Below, piece after piece: positions 35,751 through 43,351 of a DNA stretch of 64,000 nucleotides. The notes below the pieces were generated by a model. The model was not told the DNA's origin, ran no database searches, and saw only the letters and a list, made by a program, of their open reading frames with translations. Every line of letters begins with the position of its first letter. Position 1 is the first letter of the stretch. The translations under genes and the position numbers were made by a program. The stretch lies in assembly GCF_009734425.1 (NCBI RefSeq), contig NZ_CP046455.1:2790001-2854000 (forward strand), read 5' to 3'. This stretch comes from Corynebacterium occultum. Its GTDB lineage: Bacteria > Actinomycetota > Actinomycetes > Mycobacteriales > Mycobacteriaceae.

Positions 35751-36548
35751 CTACTTCCGTTCGTTTTCGAGCTTAATGATCGGTGGCTTGTAGTAGCCCT
35801 CGATCTTCCTGATGATCTCGGCGGCTTCCTCATGCTTTCCGGTGGCCGCCCTGTTCCCCCAGACACGATAGGACTTAGTCACGCTTTCGGCAGCACCATC
35901 GGCGATGATTCTTCCCTCATGCAACCAAATCGCCCGGTTGCAGCTCTTCTGAATCGTGTCTGCCGCGTGGGAGACCATGAAGACCGTCCCCGAATTACTG
36001 AGGAATCCGTCCATGCGTTCCTTGGCCCGATCTGTGAAGGAGGCATCTCCAGTGGACAGAGCTTCATCCACCAGGAGAATCTCAGGACTGAGGCTCGTGG
36101 AGATCGCGAACTTCAAGCGCGATCCCATGCCTGAGGAGTAGGTGTTCATTGGCCGGTCAATGGCCTCACCGATATCCGCGAACTCACAGATCTCGTCGAA
36201 CTTATCCTCTACGTCATCTGGGGTCAATCCCATAGCAAGGAGCCCCAGCCGAATATTCCTGGCTCCGGTCAACTTCGGTTGGAGCGCAGCGGCCACCCCC
36301 AAGAGAGTGGGCTGAGAGGATACCCGGATATCTCCGGAGGTCGGAGACTCTCCTCCCGCGATCAACCGGAGCATCGTCGACTTTCCAGACCCGTTCTTTC
36401 CCAGTACTCCAATGGAATCCCCGGAGTTGGCCACCAGTGACACCCCATGCAGAGCCCGGAAGGATCTACGTCGCCCGGCTCCGCGGATCTGGTAATCCTT
36501 AATTAGGTCTCGGACTACCACCGTCGGATGATCAGTTGATGGTTCCAT
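35751..36548 (-). CDS. Polysaccharide/teichoic-acid ABC exporter, ATP-binding subunit (TagH/Wzt-like)
   Basis: A 265-residue ATPase. Starting at ATG 36548 it overlaps the permease gene by 17 bases; an upstream in-frame start is less likely. Walker A is IGVLGKNGSGKSTMLRLIAG, the signature is TYSSGMGSRLKFAISTSL, Walker B is EILLVDEALSTGD, and the switch His is in VFMVSHAADTI. Short insertion GRRRSFRALHGVSL and the YSSGM signature are typical of TagH/Wzt. It lacks the large C-terminal glycan-recognition domain of some Wzt proteins. With the permease it would export a lipid-linked glycopolymer. Confidence 0.88.
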   Translation of the reverse strand: MEPSTDHPTVVVRDLIKDYQIRGAGRRRSFRALHGVSLVANSGDSIGVLGKNGSGKSTMLRLIAGGESPTSGDIRVSSQPTLLGVAAALQPKLTGARNIRLGLLAMGLTPDDVEDKFDEICEFADIGEAIDRPMNTYSSGMGSRLKFAISTSLSPEILLVDEALSTGDASFTDRAKERMDGFLSNSGTVFMVSHAADTIQKSCNRAIWLHEGRIIADGAAESVTKSYRVWGNRAATGKHEEAAEIIRKIEGYYKPPIIKLENERK

Positions 36549-37425
36549 AGCGCTCCTCAACCGACCAGAAAACGATGAGCCCGACAAGAAGGAGCCCGAA
36601 TGACCATGCAGACAAGTAGAGCCAGGTCTCCAGGCTCGGCACCTCTGCGTACATCACTGCACCGCGCACTGCCTGGAGAAATTGGTAGGCAGGATTAGCC
36701 ACCATGAACGCCTGAATCTCCGGATGCGTCGCGTATCTCTCAATAGAGAAGAACACGCCAGAGGTGAAGAACCAGGCTCTTCCCGCCAACTTCACCAACG
36801 CCGCCAGATCCGGGATAAAAGCGCAGATTCTGGCAATCAAGAGCATCAGCCCCGTGCTGAAGACGTGGATCAAGAGATAAAGCGGAATCACCAAGAGAAG
36901 CCGCCAGGTGGGAGGATTCCCCCATTGGAACAGAAGGGCACCAATGACTGCCACGAAAGCAGGGGCGATACCACTGATGAAACCCCTCAGACTCTGGGAG
37001 AACACCAGCGCAGCGCGGGGAAAGGTGAAGGCCTTGATCATGCTCTGAGAGCTCCTGATCAGGTTAGTACCCCGAGTAAGGCCGGACTGCAGAAATCCGA
37101 AGAAGATGATGCCGATAAAGAGGTAGCCGATGAAGTTCTCGATACCTCGGGAAGTTCGCAGCAATAGGCCGAAAAGAACGCCGTACATCGCTGCCTCAAG
37201 CATGGGAGACAAGATGATCCAGGCTCGGCCGAGGAACATGTCCCGCTGAGACTCGAAAGACTTTCCACTGGCATCAGCGGCAATAAAGAATCGCCGACTC
37301 CAGAGCTGCCGAATGTACTGAAATAGATTCGGTCGAGAATTCAGGCGGCGAAGATTACTGCCATCGACAAGGATGACATTCGACTTTCCTTTAGTCTGGG
37401 GATCAGATCCCACGGCTTCTTCCAT
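36532..37425 (-). CDS. Polysaccharide/teichoic-acid ABC exporter, permease subunit (TagG/Wzm-like)
   Basis: A 297-residue ABC-2 permease. The cytoplasmic N-terminus (LWSRRFFIAADASGKSFESQ) precedes the signature LGRAWIILSPMLEAAMYGVL, then six membrane segments. The amphipathic stretch QSMIKAFTFPRAALVFSQSL is typical of TagG/Wzm. First gene of the exporter pair, starting at ATG 37425 with GGAGG about 8 bases upstream (37432-37436). The divergent DUF6270 gene starts 84 bases away, so they share a promoter region. Confidence 0.87.
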   Translation of the reverse strand: MEEAVGSDPQTKGKSNVILVDGSNLRRLNSRPNLFQYIRQLWSRRFFIAADASGKSFESQRDMFLGRAWIILSPMLEAAMYGVLFGLLLRTSRGIENFIGYLFIGIIFFGFLQSGLTRGTNLIRSSQSMIKAFTFPRAALVFSQSLRGFISGIAPAFVAVIGALLFQWGNPPTWRLLLVIPLYLLIHVFSTGLMLLIARICAFIPDLAALVKLAGRAWFFTSGVFFSIERYATHPEIQAFMVANPAYQFLQAVRGAVMYAEVPSLETWLYLSAWSFGLLLVGLIVFWSVEERYGTIN

Positions 37426-37508
37426 AACCCACCTCCTTCAACCTCAGTCACGCTAGACACATATTGAGATCACTATACTGACCTAACGACCAATAATCAG
37501 TATCAAGA

Positions 37509-38276
37509 TTGGACCATCGAGTGGATACGGACAATTTGAATCACAAGTATAACGTTGCGATTTTCGGCGGTTGTGTGAGCCGGGACACTTTGGCGATCGC
37601 CGGCGAGGAAGAGTTCAAACTCGCCCGATACATTGCCCGTCATTCACTTCTCTCCTCCGGCAGTGATGCCCGAGGTAGTCTTCCGAAGTTCCAGGTGCCC
37701 AGCAAATTCCAGCAGCGCATGCTCGAGTTCGATGTCCACGGCTTTATCACCTCTGACCTGGCAGCCCTAGGGAATGTCGATGTCTTTGTCTGGGATCTCA
37801 ACGTAGAACGATCCGGAGTCTGGGTCTTTCCCGATGGTTCCATCGTCACCAACAGCCCAGATCTGCGGAAGGTTCCCGAGCTCAAGGCCAGGCTCGAGGA
37901 TGCTCGGAAGATCGACTTCGGGACCATGGAGCACCTCGATCGCTGGAAAGGCGCTGCTTCGCTCTTCGTAGATTCTCTACGCCAGTTGAAGCTGAAAGAG
38001 CGGACCCTAGTCTTGGCTCCGGACTGGGCGCTCATCGATTCAGAGGGAAACCCCACTCGGCCGTTGGGAGGACTGGCTCCTGTTGATGCGCCCCAGGCCT
38101 TCGCCCCCTATATCGAGCATCTTGAGGGTCTAGGGCTTAAAATAGCCAGGTTCGATGGACTGGTCTCGGATCTGAACCACAAGTGGGGCCGAGCCCCCTT
38201 CCACTACACCACCGAGGCCTACCAGCTCTTCAAGGAACGGATTCTCACATTCATTCAGGAAAGCGGTACACAGTGA
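37509..38276 (+). CDS. DUF6270-domain protein
   Basis: A 255-residue cytoplasmic protein. The family hallmark is near the N-terminus, YNVAIFGGCVSRDTLAIAG, with further conserved stretches LGNVDVFVWDLNVERSGVW and HYTTEAYQLFKERI. DUF6270 proteins recur in capsule and wall-polymer clusters; the biochemical role is unknown, though the segment order (G-x-C-V-S-R-D ... D-x-N-x-E-R ... H-Y) is reminiscent of SGNH/GDSL hydrolases. The start is unclear: TTG 37509 or GTG 37521. It overlaps the next gene by four bases (GTGA). Confidence 0.72.
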   Translation: MDHRVDTDNLNHKYNVAIFGGCVSRDTLAIAGEEEFKLARYIARHSLLSSGSDARGSLPKFQVPSKFQQRMLEFDVHGFITSDLAALGNVDVFVWDLNVERSGVWVFPDGSIVTNSPDLRKVPELKARLEDARKIDFGTMEHLDRWKGAASLFVDSLRQLKLKERTLVLAPDWALIDSEGNPTRPLGGLAPVDAPQAFAPYIEHLEGLGLKIARFDGLVSDLNHKWGRAPFHYTTEAYQLFKERILTFIQESGTQ

Positions 38277-39916
38277 CCAGCCAGGTGGAGCTACTTCGGC
38301 AAGCCTTCTGGCATCTGCGCAAAGGTGGCCCGGCTCAGGTCCGGCAATGGAACATCAGGAGGCTAGCTACCGAGCAAGGCGGCGAGCGTCGTCTTCCTCT
38401 GCCCCAGGCGGGGCTCACTCGGGACTACCCCCGCCTCAATGAGGCCTGGAAACACTTCGCCGAGCATAGCGCTGTCTTTCCCCCAGCCTCAGAGGCCCGA
38501 CAATACGCCAATGCCTTCGCCCAGGGATGGATTCTCACGGCTGAGTCTTCCCCACATCCGGATCTGGTACCCAGGAAATGGGAGACCCACAGCATCGGGT
38601 CTTGGATCATCTCCCATGACCCTGACCTGGAATTCACCCAGGCCAAGGATCAGACCGGGCAGATCGAGGTCTTGATTCTGGGGCACACCACAGATTCGGA
38701 GCGCCGACTCCGAACCTCTGCCAAGGTGGCGCCAGCTCTTCTGAAGAGTTTGGAAGGCTCCACCGACTGGGCCGGGCTCGATAGGATGGTGACCTGGCTC
38801 GGCGGACGTTTCATCATTGTCGCCCGCCGCGGCGTAGACCTCCGAGTGCACGTCGACGCTATGGCCACCCGATCCTGCTATTGGAGCGATCAGGGAGGAA
38901 GGCTCGTCCTAGCTTCCCACTCCGCACTGGTGGCTGCAGCCTGCGGTACCCCCAGCGCCAAGCAGGCCCAGTGGGTGCTCTCCCACAAGAACTATGTCAA
39001 CCCAGCGGGGAAGTGCCTTCCCGGAATGATTGCCCCACATGACGGGGTGAAACTAGTCTTTGCCAACTGTTTTCTAGAAGTCAAGGATGGACAAGCTACC
39101 CACCGCCGCTTCTTTGACACCCCGCCGGAAAAGCTCAGCATTGCCGAGGCCACCGAACGCTATCTCTCGGAGCTTCGTTTCCAGATGGATGCAGCTCTAG
39201 ACCGCCGACCGCGTTCAGTACTTGCCCTTACCTCGGGGTCCGATTCCCGGGCCATCCTCGCTGGCAGCCTCGACCTTCTTCAGGATGCCGGTGCTGAGGC
39301 CATGACCTACCACTTCTTCGAGCGCAACGCCGATCATTCCCGGAAGGACTTGCTAGGAGCCAATCGCCTCGCGGAGCTGGCAGAACTCAACCACCGGGTC
39401 CTCAATGTACCGAAGCACGAGGCTGGCTCTGACCCCTTCTGGGCGATGTACCGGAAGACTTTTCCCTCGTGGGCCCGCTTCCCCAGCCTGGCCCGCATGT
39501 ACTACGAATCCTTCAGCGCGGAGGAATCGGTCATCATCGGCATCGGAGGCGAAGTAGGTACCGCTTTCTACCGTGATCGGGACTACCCAGCCATCACCCC
39601 GGAGGTGCTGGCTAGCAAATTCACCCAGTCGGAGTTTCAGCATGATCCGCGGTTGATTGAGACCATGGACGAATACATGCAGTACACGCAGCTAAGCGAG
39701 GCTAATTCCGCCGGCCATGACCTGCTGGACCTCTTCTATTGGGAACACCGCATGTCCTCCTGGGCTGCCTACGGCTACTCCGAAGCGGACTTCGGGCCGG
39801 ATGTCGTGCTTCCCTTGAATTCCCGTCGATTGCTACACGCCATGCTTTCTCTGCCTTATAAAGACCGGCTGAAGCGCAGCGTCTACCGGCAGCTCACGTC
39901 CTGGTCCAGCATCTAA
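38273..39916 (+). CDS. Asparagine-synthetase-like PP-loop protein lacking the glutaminase cysteine
   Basis: A 547-residue protein from GTG 38273, overlapping the DUF6270 stop. Residues 1-30 carry FWHLRKGGPAQVRQW, a tag shared with the next protein. Residues ~150-270 look like a degenerate AsnB glutaminase fold (LGGRFIIVARRGVDLRVHVD, GRLVLASHSALVAAACG), but no N-terminal catalytic Cys2 is present. The synthetase-type PP-loop is SVLALTSGSDSRAILAGSLD (about 315-335). The C-terminus has YWEHRMSSWAAYGYSEADFG and VVLPLNSRRLLHAMLSLPYK, as in AsnB-like enzymes. An amidation or ligation role on the surface polymer is inferred; without a glutaminase site it would need free ammonia or another nucleophile. 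Confidence 0.72.
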   Translation: MTSQVELLRQAFWHLRKGGPAQVRQWNIRRLATEQGGERRLPLPQAGLTRDYPRLNEAWKHFAEHSAVFPPASEARQYANAFAQGWILTAESSPHPDLVPRKWETHSIGSWIISHDPDLEFTQAKDQTGQIEVLILGHTTDSERRLRTSAKVAPALLKSLEGSTDWAGLDRMVTWLGGRFIIVARRGVDLRVHVDAMATRSCYWSDQGGRLVLASHSALVAAACGTPSAKQAQWVLSHKNYVNPAGKCLPGMIAPHDGVKLVFANCFLEVKDGQATHRRFFDTPPEKLSIAEATERYLSELRFQMDAALDRRPRSVLALTSGSDSRAILAGSLDLLQDAGAEAMTYHFFERNADHSRKDLLGANRLAELAELNHRVLNVPKHEAGSDPFWAMYRKTFPSWARFPSLARMYYESFSAEESVIIGIGGEVGTAFYRDRDYPAITPEVLASKFTQSEFQHDPRLIETMDEYMQYTQLSEANSAGHDLLDLFYWEHRMSSWAAYGYSEADFGPDVVLPLNSRRLLHAMLSLPYKDRLKRSVYRQLTSWSSI

Positions 39917-39963
39917 GCACCACACACCCATCACTCCACCGCACGAAGAGAAGCAGAGACACC

Positions 39964-41850
39964 ATGGGATTGTCATCCTCCCTCCAGCAGGCACGCACCG
40001 GATTCTGGCACCTCCGCAAGGGCGGTCCCGCCCAGTTGCGCACCTGGCTGACCCGCCGTCGCATCGACGGTGCGGGCACCAGGGCGTCGTTACGCCCCGG
40101 TGTGGAGTGGAACCCCCTCGACATTCCCGAGTACGTGCCTAATGACCGCCCCCGTCGATTCGGGGATGTCCGGGTCGCGGTTATTCTCGACAACTTTTCC
40201 CTGGCTGCCTGGGACTACGAGTTCGACACCGTGCCGGTAACCCCCGGCAACTGGCGGGACCGGATCGATGATTCCATCGACCTCCTCCTCGTGGAATCCG
40301 CATGGAATGGCGTGGGCGGGGCCTGGCAGTACCAGCTGACAGGTTCCAAGGCCCCCAGCACCGCCCTGGTCGATCTAGTCGGTCACTGCCGGGGGAAGGA
40401 CATCCCCACAGTTTTTTGGAACAAGGAGGATCCGCCTCACTTCGAGGACTTCCTGGACACCGCGAAGCTTTTCGACGTCGTGTTCACCACCGACATCAAT
40501 AAGGTCCCGGAGTACCGGAAGGAGCTTGGGCACGAGAACATCCACGTCATGAGCTTCGCCGCGCAGCCTGCGATCCACAATCCGATTCGGATCAAGAGTA
40601 TGCACCAGCGCGGGGACATCGCTTTCGCCGGCACCTACTTCGCCCACAAGTTCCCCGAGCGTCGGGAGCAGATGGACCTGCTACTCAATGCCGCCGCCGA
40701 GGTCTCTCCGCGGATGGAGCACGGGCTGACCATCTTCTCTCGTTTCATCGGGACGGACGAGAAGTACCAGTTCCCGGCTCCGGTGGACCGCTATGTCGCC
40801 GGTTCCCTGCCCTACGAGAAGATGCTCAGCGCCTATCGGGACTTCAAAGTCTTCCTAAACGTCAACTCCGTAATCGACAGCCCGAGTATGTGCGCCCGTC
40901 GCATCTTTGAAATCACCGCCAGCGGCACTCCCGTGGTCAGCGCCCCCAGCGCCGCCATCGAGCAGTTCTTCCCCATCGATGAGATCCCCACTGTCACGGA
41001 TCCGCAGGAGACGCAGTGGATGCTGCGCTCCTTGGTTAATTCCCCCCGCCTTCGGGATCGGATGGTGCACCGGGCGCAGCGGCGCATCTGGGGAAACCAC
41101 ACCTACACTCACCGGGCCCAGCAGATCCTGGATGCAGTCGGCCTTGAGACCTCCGCTCAAGAACGGCCTCGGGTATCCGTCCTCGTCTCCACCAACCGAC
41201 CCCACCAGCTGGAGCATGTCCTGGACCAGGTAGCAGCCCAGCTCGATGTGGATATCGAGCTGCTCCTGCTCGGCCACGGCTTCGAGTTCGACACGACCCA
41301 AGTAGAGTCGGCCTGCTCTGAGCGTGGAATCGAGACAGTCCGGTGCCTGACCGCCCCGTCCTCCCACAGTCTGGGCACCTGTCTCAACCAGCTCGTTGCC
41401 GAATCCACCGGGGACATCCTGGCTAAGTTCGACGATGATGACCTCTACGGTCCCCATTATCTGCTGGACCAGGTCAACGCGTTGTTCTACTCAGGGGCAG
41501 ATCTGGTGGGCAAGGCCGCGGCCTTCGCCTACTTGGAGTCCTCGGGCACCTTGCTCCTGCGACGCCCCGATTTGGAGCACCGGTGGACCGACTTCGTCTG
41601 CGGCCCCACCCTCGTCGGTCGCCGAGAGACCTTCGAAGCGGTTCCCTTCGCCGATCGCACCCGGGGAGAGGACTCCCGCTTCCTGGAGGAGGTTCTCGAG
41701 TCGGGCCGAAGGATCTACGCTGCGGACCGCTTCAACTTCATCCAGGTCAGGGGGCATGGGACTCACACCTGGGATGCCGTAGACACCGAATTCCTCGCCA
41801 ATGGAGTGGTCGAGTCCTTCGGCTGCAATACCGAGCACGTCAACATCTAG
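39964..41850 (+). CDS. Two-domain glycosyltransferase (CgeB/GT4-like + GT2)
   Basis: A 628-residue protein starting at ATG 39964 (GAAGAGAAG upstream). N-terminal tag FWHLRKGGPAQLRTWLTRR as in the preceding protein. Residues ~65-390 form a CgeB-like GT-B domain: LLLVESAWNGVGGAWQYQL, IPTVFWNKEDPPHFEDFLD, DIAFAGTYFAHKFPERREQM, SPSMCARRIFEITASGTPVV. Residues ~400-628 form a GT2 domain: VSVLVSTNRPHQLEHVLDQV, acidic motif DILAKFDDDDLYGPHYL and RTRGEDSRFLEEVLESG. The two sites could add successive residues of a repeat unit. The decayed alkD copy begins 9 bases after it. Confidence 0.82.
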   Translation: MGLSSSLQQARTGFWHLRKGGPAQLRTWLTRRRIDGAGTRASLRPGVEWNPLDIPEYVPNDRPRRFGDVRVAVILDNFSLAAWDYEFDTVPVTPGNWRDRIDDSIDLLLVESAWNGVGGAWQYQLTGSKAPSTALVDLVGHCRGKDIPTVFWNKEDPPHFEDFLDTAKLFDVVFTTDINKVPEYRKELGHENIHVMSFAAQPAIHNPIRIKSMHQRGDIAFAGTYFAHKFPERREQMDLLLNAAAEVSPRMEHGLTIFSRFIGTDEKYQFPAPVDRYVAGSLPYEKMLSAYRDFKVFLNVNSVIDSPSMCARRIFEITASGTPVVSAPSAAIEQFFPIDEIPTVTDPQETQWMLRSLVNSPRLRDRMVHRAQRRIWGNHTYTHRAQQILDAVGLETSAQERPRVSVLVSTNRPHQLEHVLDQVAAQLDVDIELLLLGHGFEFDTTQVESACSERGIETVRCLTAPSSHSLGTCLNQLVAESTGDILAKFDDDDLYGPHYLLDQVNALFYSGADLVGKAAAFAYLESSGTLLLRRPDLEHRWTDFVCGPTLVGRRETFEAVPFADRTRGEDSRFLEEVLESGRRIYAADRFNFIQVRGHGTHTWDAVDTEFLANGVVESFGCNTEHVNI

Positions 41851-41859
41851 GAGCCACCG

Positions 41860-42523
41860 GTGACCAACTCCACCCAGGAAATCCAGCAGGATCTAGAAGA
41901 CCTCTCCGGCCACACGATCCTCGCCGTCAACGAAAAGCACGGTGACGATCACTCGGTGAACCTGACCAAGCTGCGGGCGGTGGCCAAGCAGCTGAAGAAG
42001 AACCATCCGCTGGCTCTCGAGCTCTGGGCCACCGGAGACAGCAATGCCCGCCTGCTGGCCCTGCTGATCGCCCGGACCAAGGAGTTCTCCGCCACTGAGC
42101 TGGACACCATGCTGCGGGAGTCTCGTACCCCGAAGGTCCGGGACTGGCTGGTCAACTACCACGTGAAAAATCCCCGCACGCTGAGCAGCTGCGCGGGGAC
42201 TGGTTCGGGGAGGTGGACCCGGATGTGACCAGCGCCAGTTGGACCCTGACCTCGGAGAAGGTGATCAAGAACGTGAAGGGGCTGGATCTGACCGGTCTGT
42301 TGGACACCATCGAGGCCGAGATGGTGCAGGCTCCGGAGCGGCTGCAGTGGGCGATGAACAACTGCCTGGCCCAGATCGGAATCGAGCACCCAGATCTCCG
42401 CGATCGGGCCCTGACCTCGGAGAAAGCCTCGGAGTGCTCCGGGACTACCCCACCTCCCCCGGGTGCATCTCCCCCTACGCCCCGATCTGGATCACCGAGA
42501 TGAGTCAACACAAGGATAGTTGA
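41860..42523 (+). pseudogene. Decayed second copy of the AlkD-like DNA alkylation repair gene
   Basis: It matches the intact gene at 48575-49252 along its whole length: VNEKHGDDHSVNLTKLRAVA, LALELWATGDSNARLLALLI, then WTLTSEKVIKNVKGLDLTGL, PERLQWAMNNCLAQIGIEHP, and YPTSPGCISPYAPIWITEMS. Two indels break it. Near 42170 the first frame leaves at VKNPRT while the next frame continues SPHAEQLRGDWFGEVDP. Near 42425 a second shift restores VLRDYPTSPG. Stops at 42228 and 42503 would truncate translation. Confidence 0.88.
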
Positions 42524-42530
42524 TCCTGGG

Positions 42531-42672
42531 CTACTCCAGGTAGTCGGAGGCGTAGGTCTGCGGCATCGAAGTCCAGCCCATGCCGATCTCGGAAGACCAG
42601 CTCTGCACGCGCATCATTTCCTCGCGGACCAGGTGGTCGTAGATGGTCACGCCTTCCCGGCGGGTGGTTGAT
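42531..42672 (-). pseudogene. ArsR-type regulator, 3' remnant (copy of 49261-49611)
   Basis: The - strand translation REGVTIYDHLVREEMMRVQS ... ASDYLE corresponds to REGTTVYYHLVRDELARVRG ... TTDYLE of the intact regulator. About 45 C-terminal codons remain; the helix-turn-helix part is gone. Same convergent placement after alkD as in the intact locus. Confidence 0.82.
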
Positions 42673-42774
42673 CGGACGAATTCCTGGCATAACCGGGGTT
42701 TTAAAAAGTTGAAGGTGTGTACCGAGCGTCGTGTCCGGGTCATTGAGTCGTTTATTGCTCCGGGGTCCGGCCCC

Positions 42775-43191
42775 AGGTCCAGGATTGGTGTTTCGGTGGC
42801 CAGGTTCCCACAGGCGTGTTTTCGGTGGACAAAATCGGGTCGATCAAGGCCCCGGCCACCTGGAGGGCATCGGCCACAGCGATAATCTCTGCACGCAGGT
42901 ACGGGGAGTTCTTGTTCAACCCCGCATATCCCTTCTCCCATTCGTGCCCGGGAAGATGCAGCACCTGGGGTAGGGACATGCCCCGGATCTTCTCCTGTGC
43001 CCGCAGCGCTTGAGCAAGCTCTTCCCCCCTTGACCTCGAGGGAGAGGGCGATCAGCGCAATGTCGTAGAGATCGCGGTAGCGGGTCGAGACCCCGCGTGG
43101 AATCGGCGATCGTGGTGTATGAGGTACCCAGGACGAGGACCGGGATGAGTTGGTCGAAGAGGGGACCGATGATCAATGATGGAACGCCCAC
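42775..43191 (-). pseudogene. AbiEii-like nucleotidyltransferase toxin, C-terminal remnant with frameshifts
   Basis: Reading leftwards across frames: VPSLIIGPLFDQLIPVLVLG, then after a shift near 43100 VSTRYRDLYDIALIALSLEV, then after another near 43030 SLPQVLHLPGHEWEKGYAGL and AEIIAVADALQVAGALIDPI. The STRYRDLYDI segment and the closing alpha-helical region are typical of the C-terminal domain of AbiEii/AbiGii-type nucleotidyltransferases (type IV toxin-antitoxin). The catalytic N-terminal domain is absent. From 43192 to 43351 nothing is recognised. Confidence 0.6.
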
Positions 43192-43351
43192 GCTCGAGTG
43201 CTCCTGAGCGGTTTAGGTGATTCTTGATCGAATTCGTATGTACCAGGCCTCGTGCCTGCCCTATTTCATCGCCCCGCCTGATGCCCTGTCCGCACGATCT
43301 CTTAATTGAGATGTTTCACCATTGACTGCGCAGGGAGAGTTATGCCCCAAG

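Noticed and set aside
36682..37167. 161-codon plus-strand frame opposite the exporter permease
   Set aside because: Antisense shadow of a well-supported ABC-2 permease; composition rich in charged residues.
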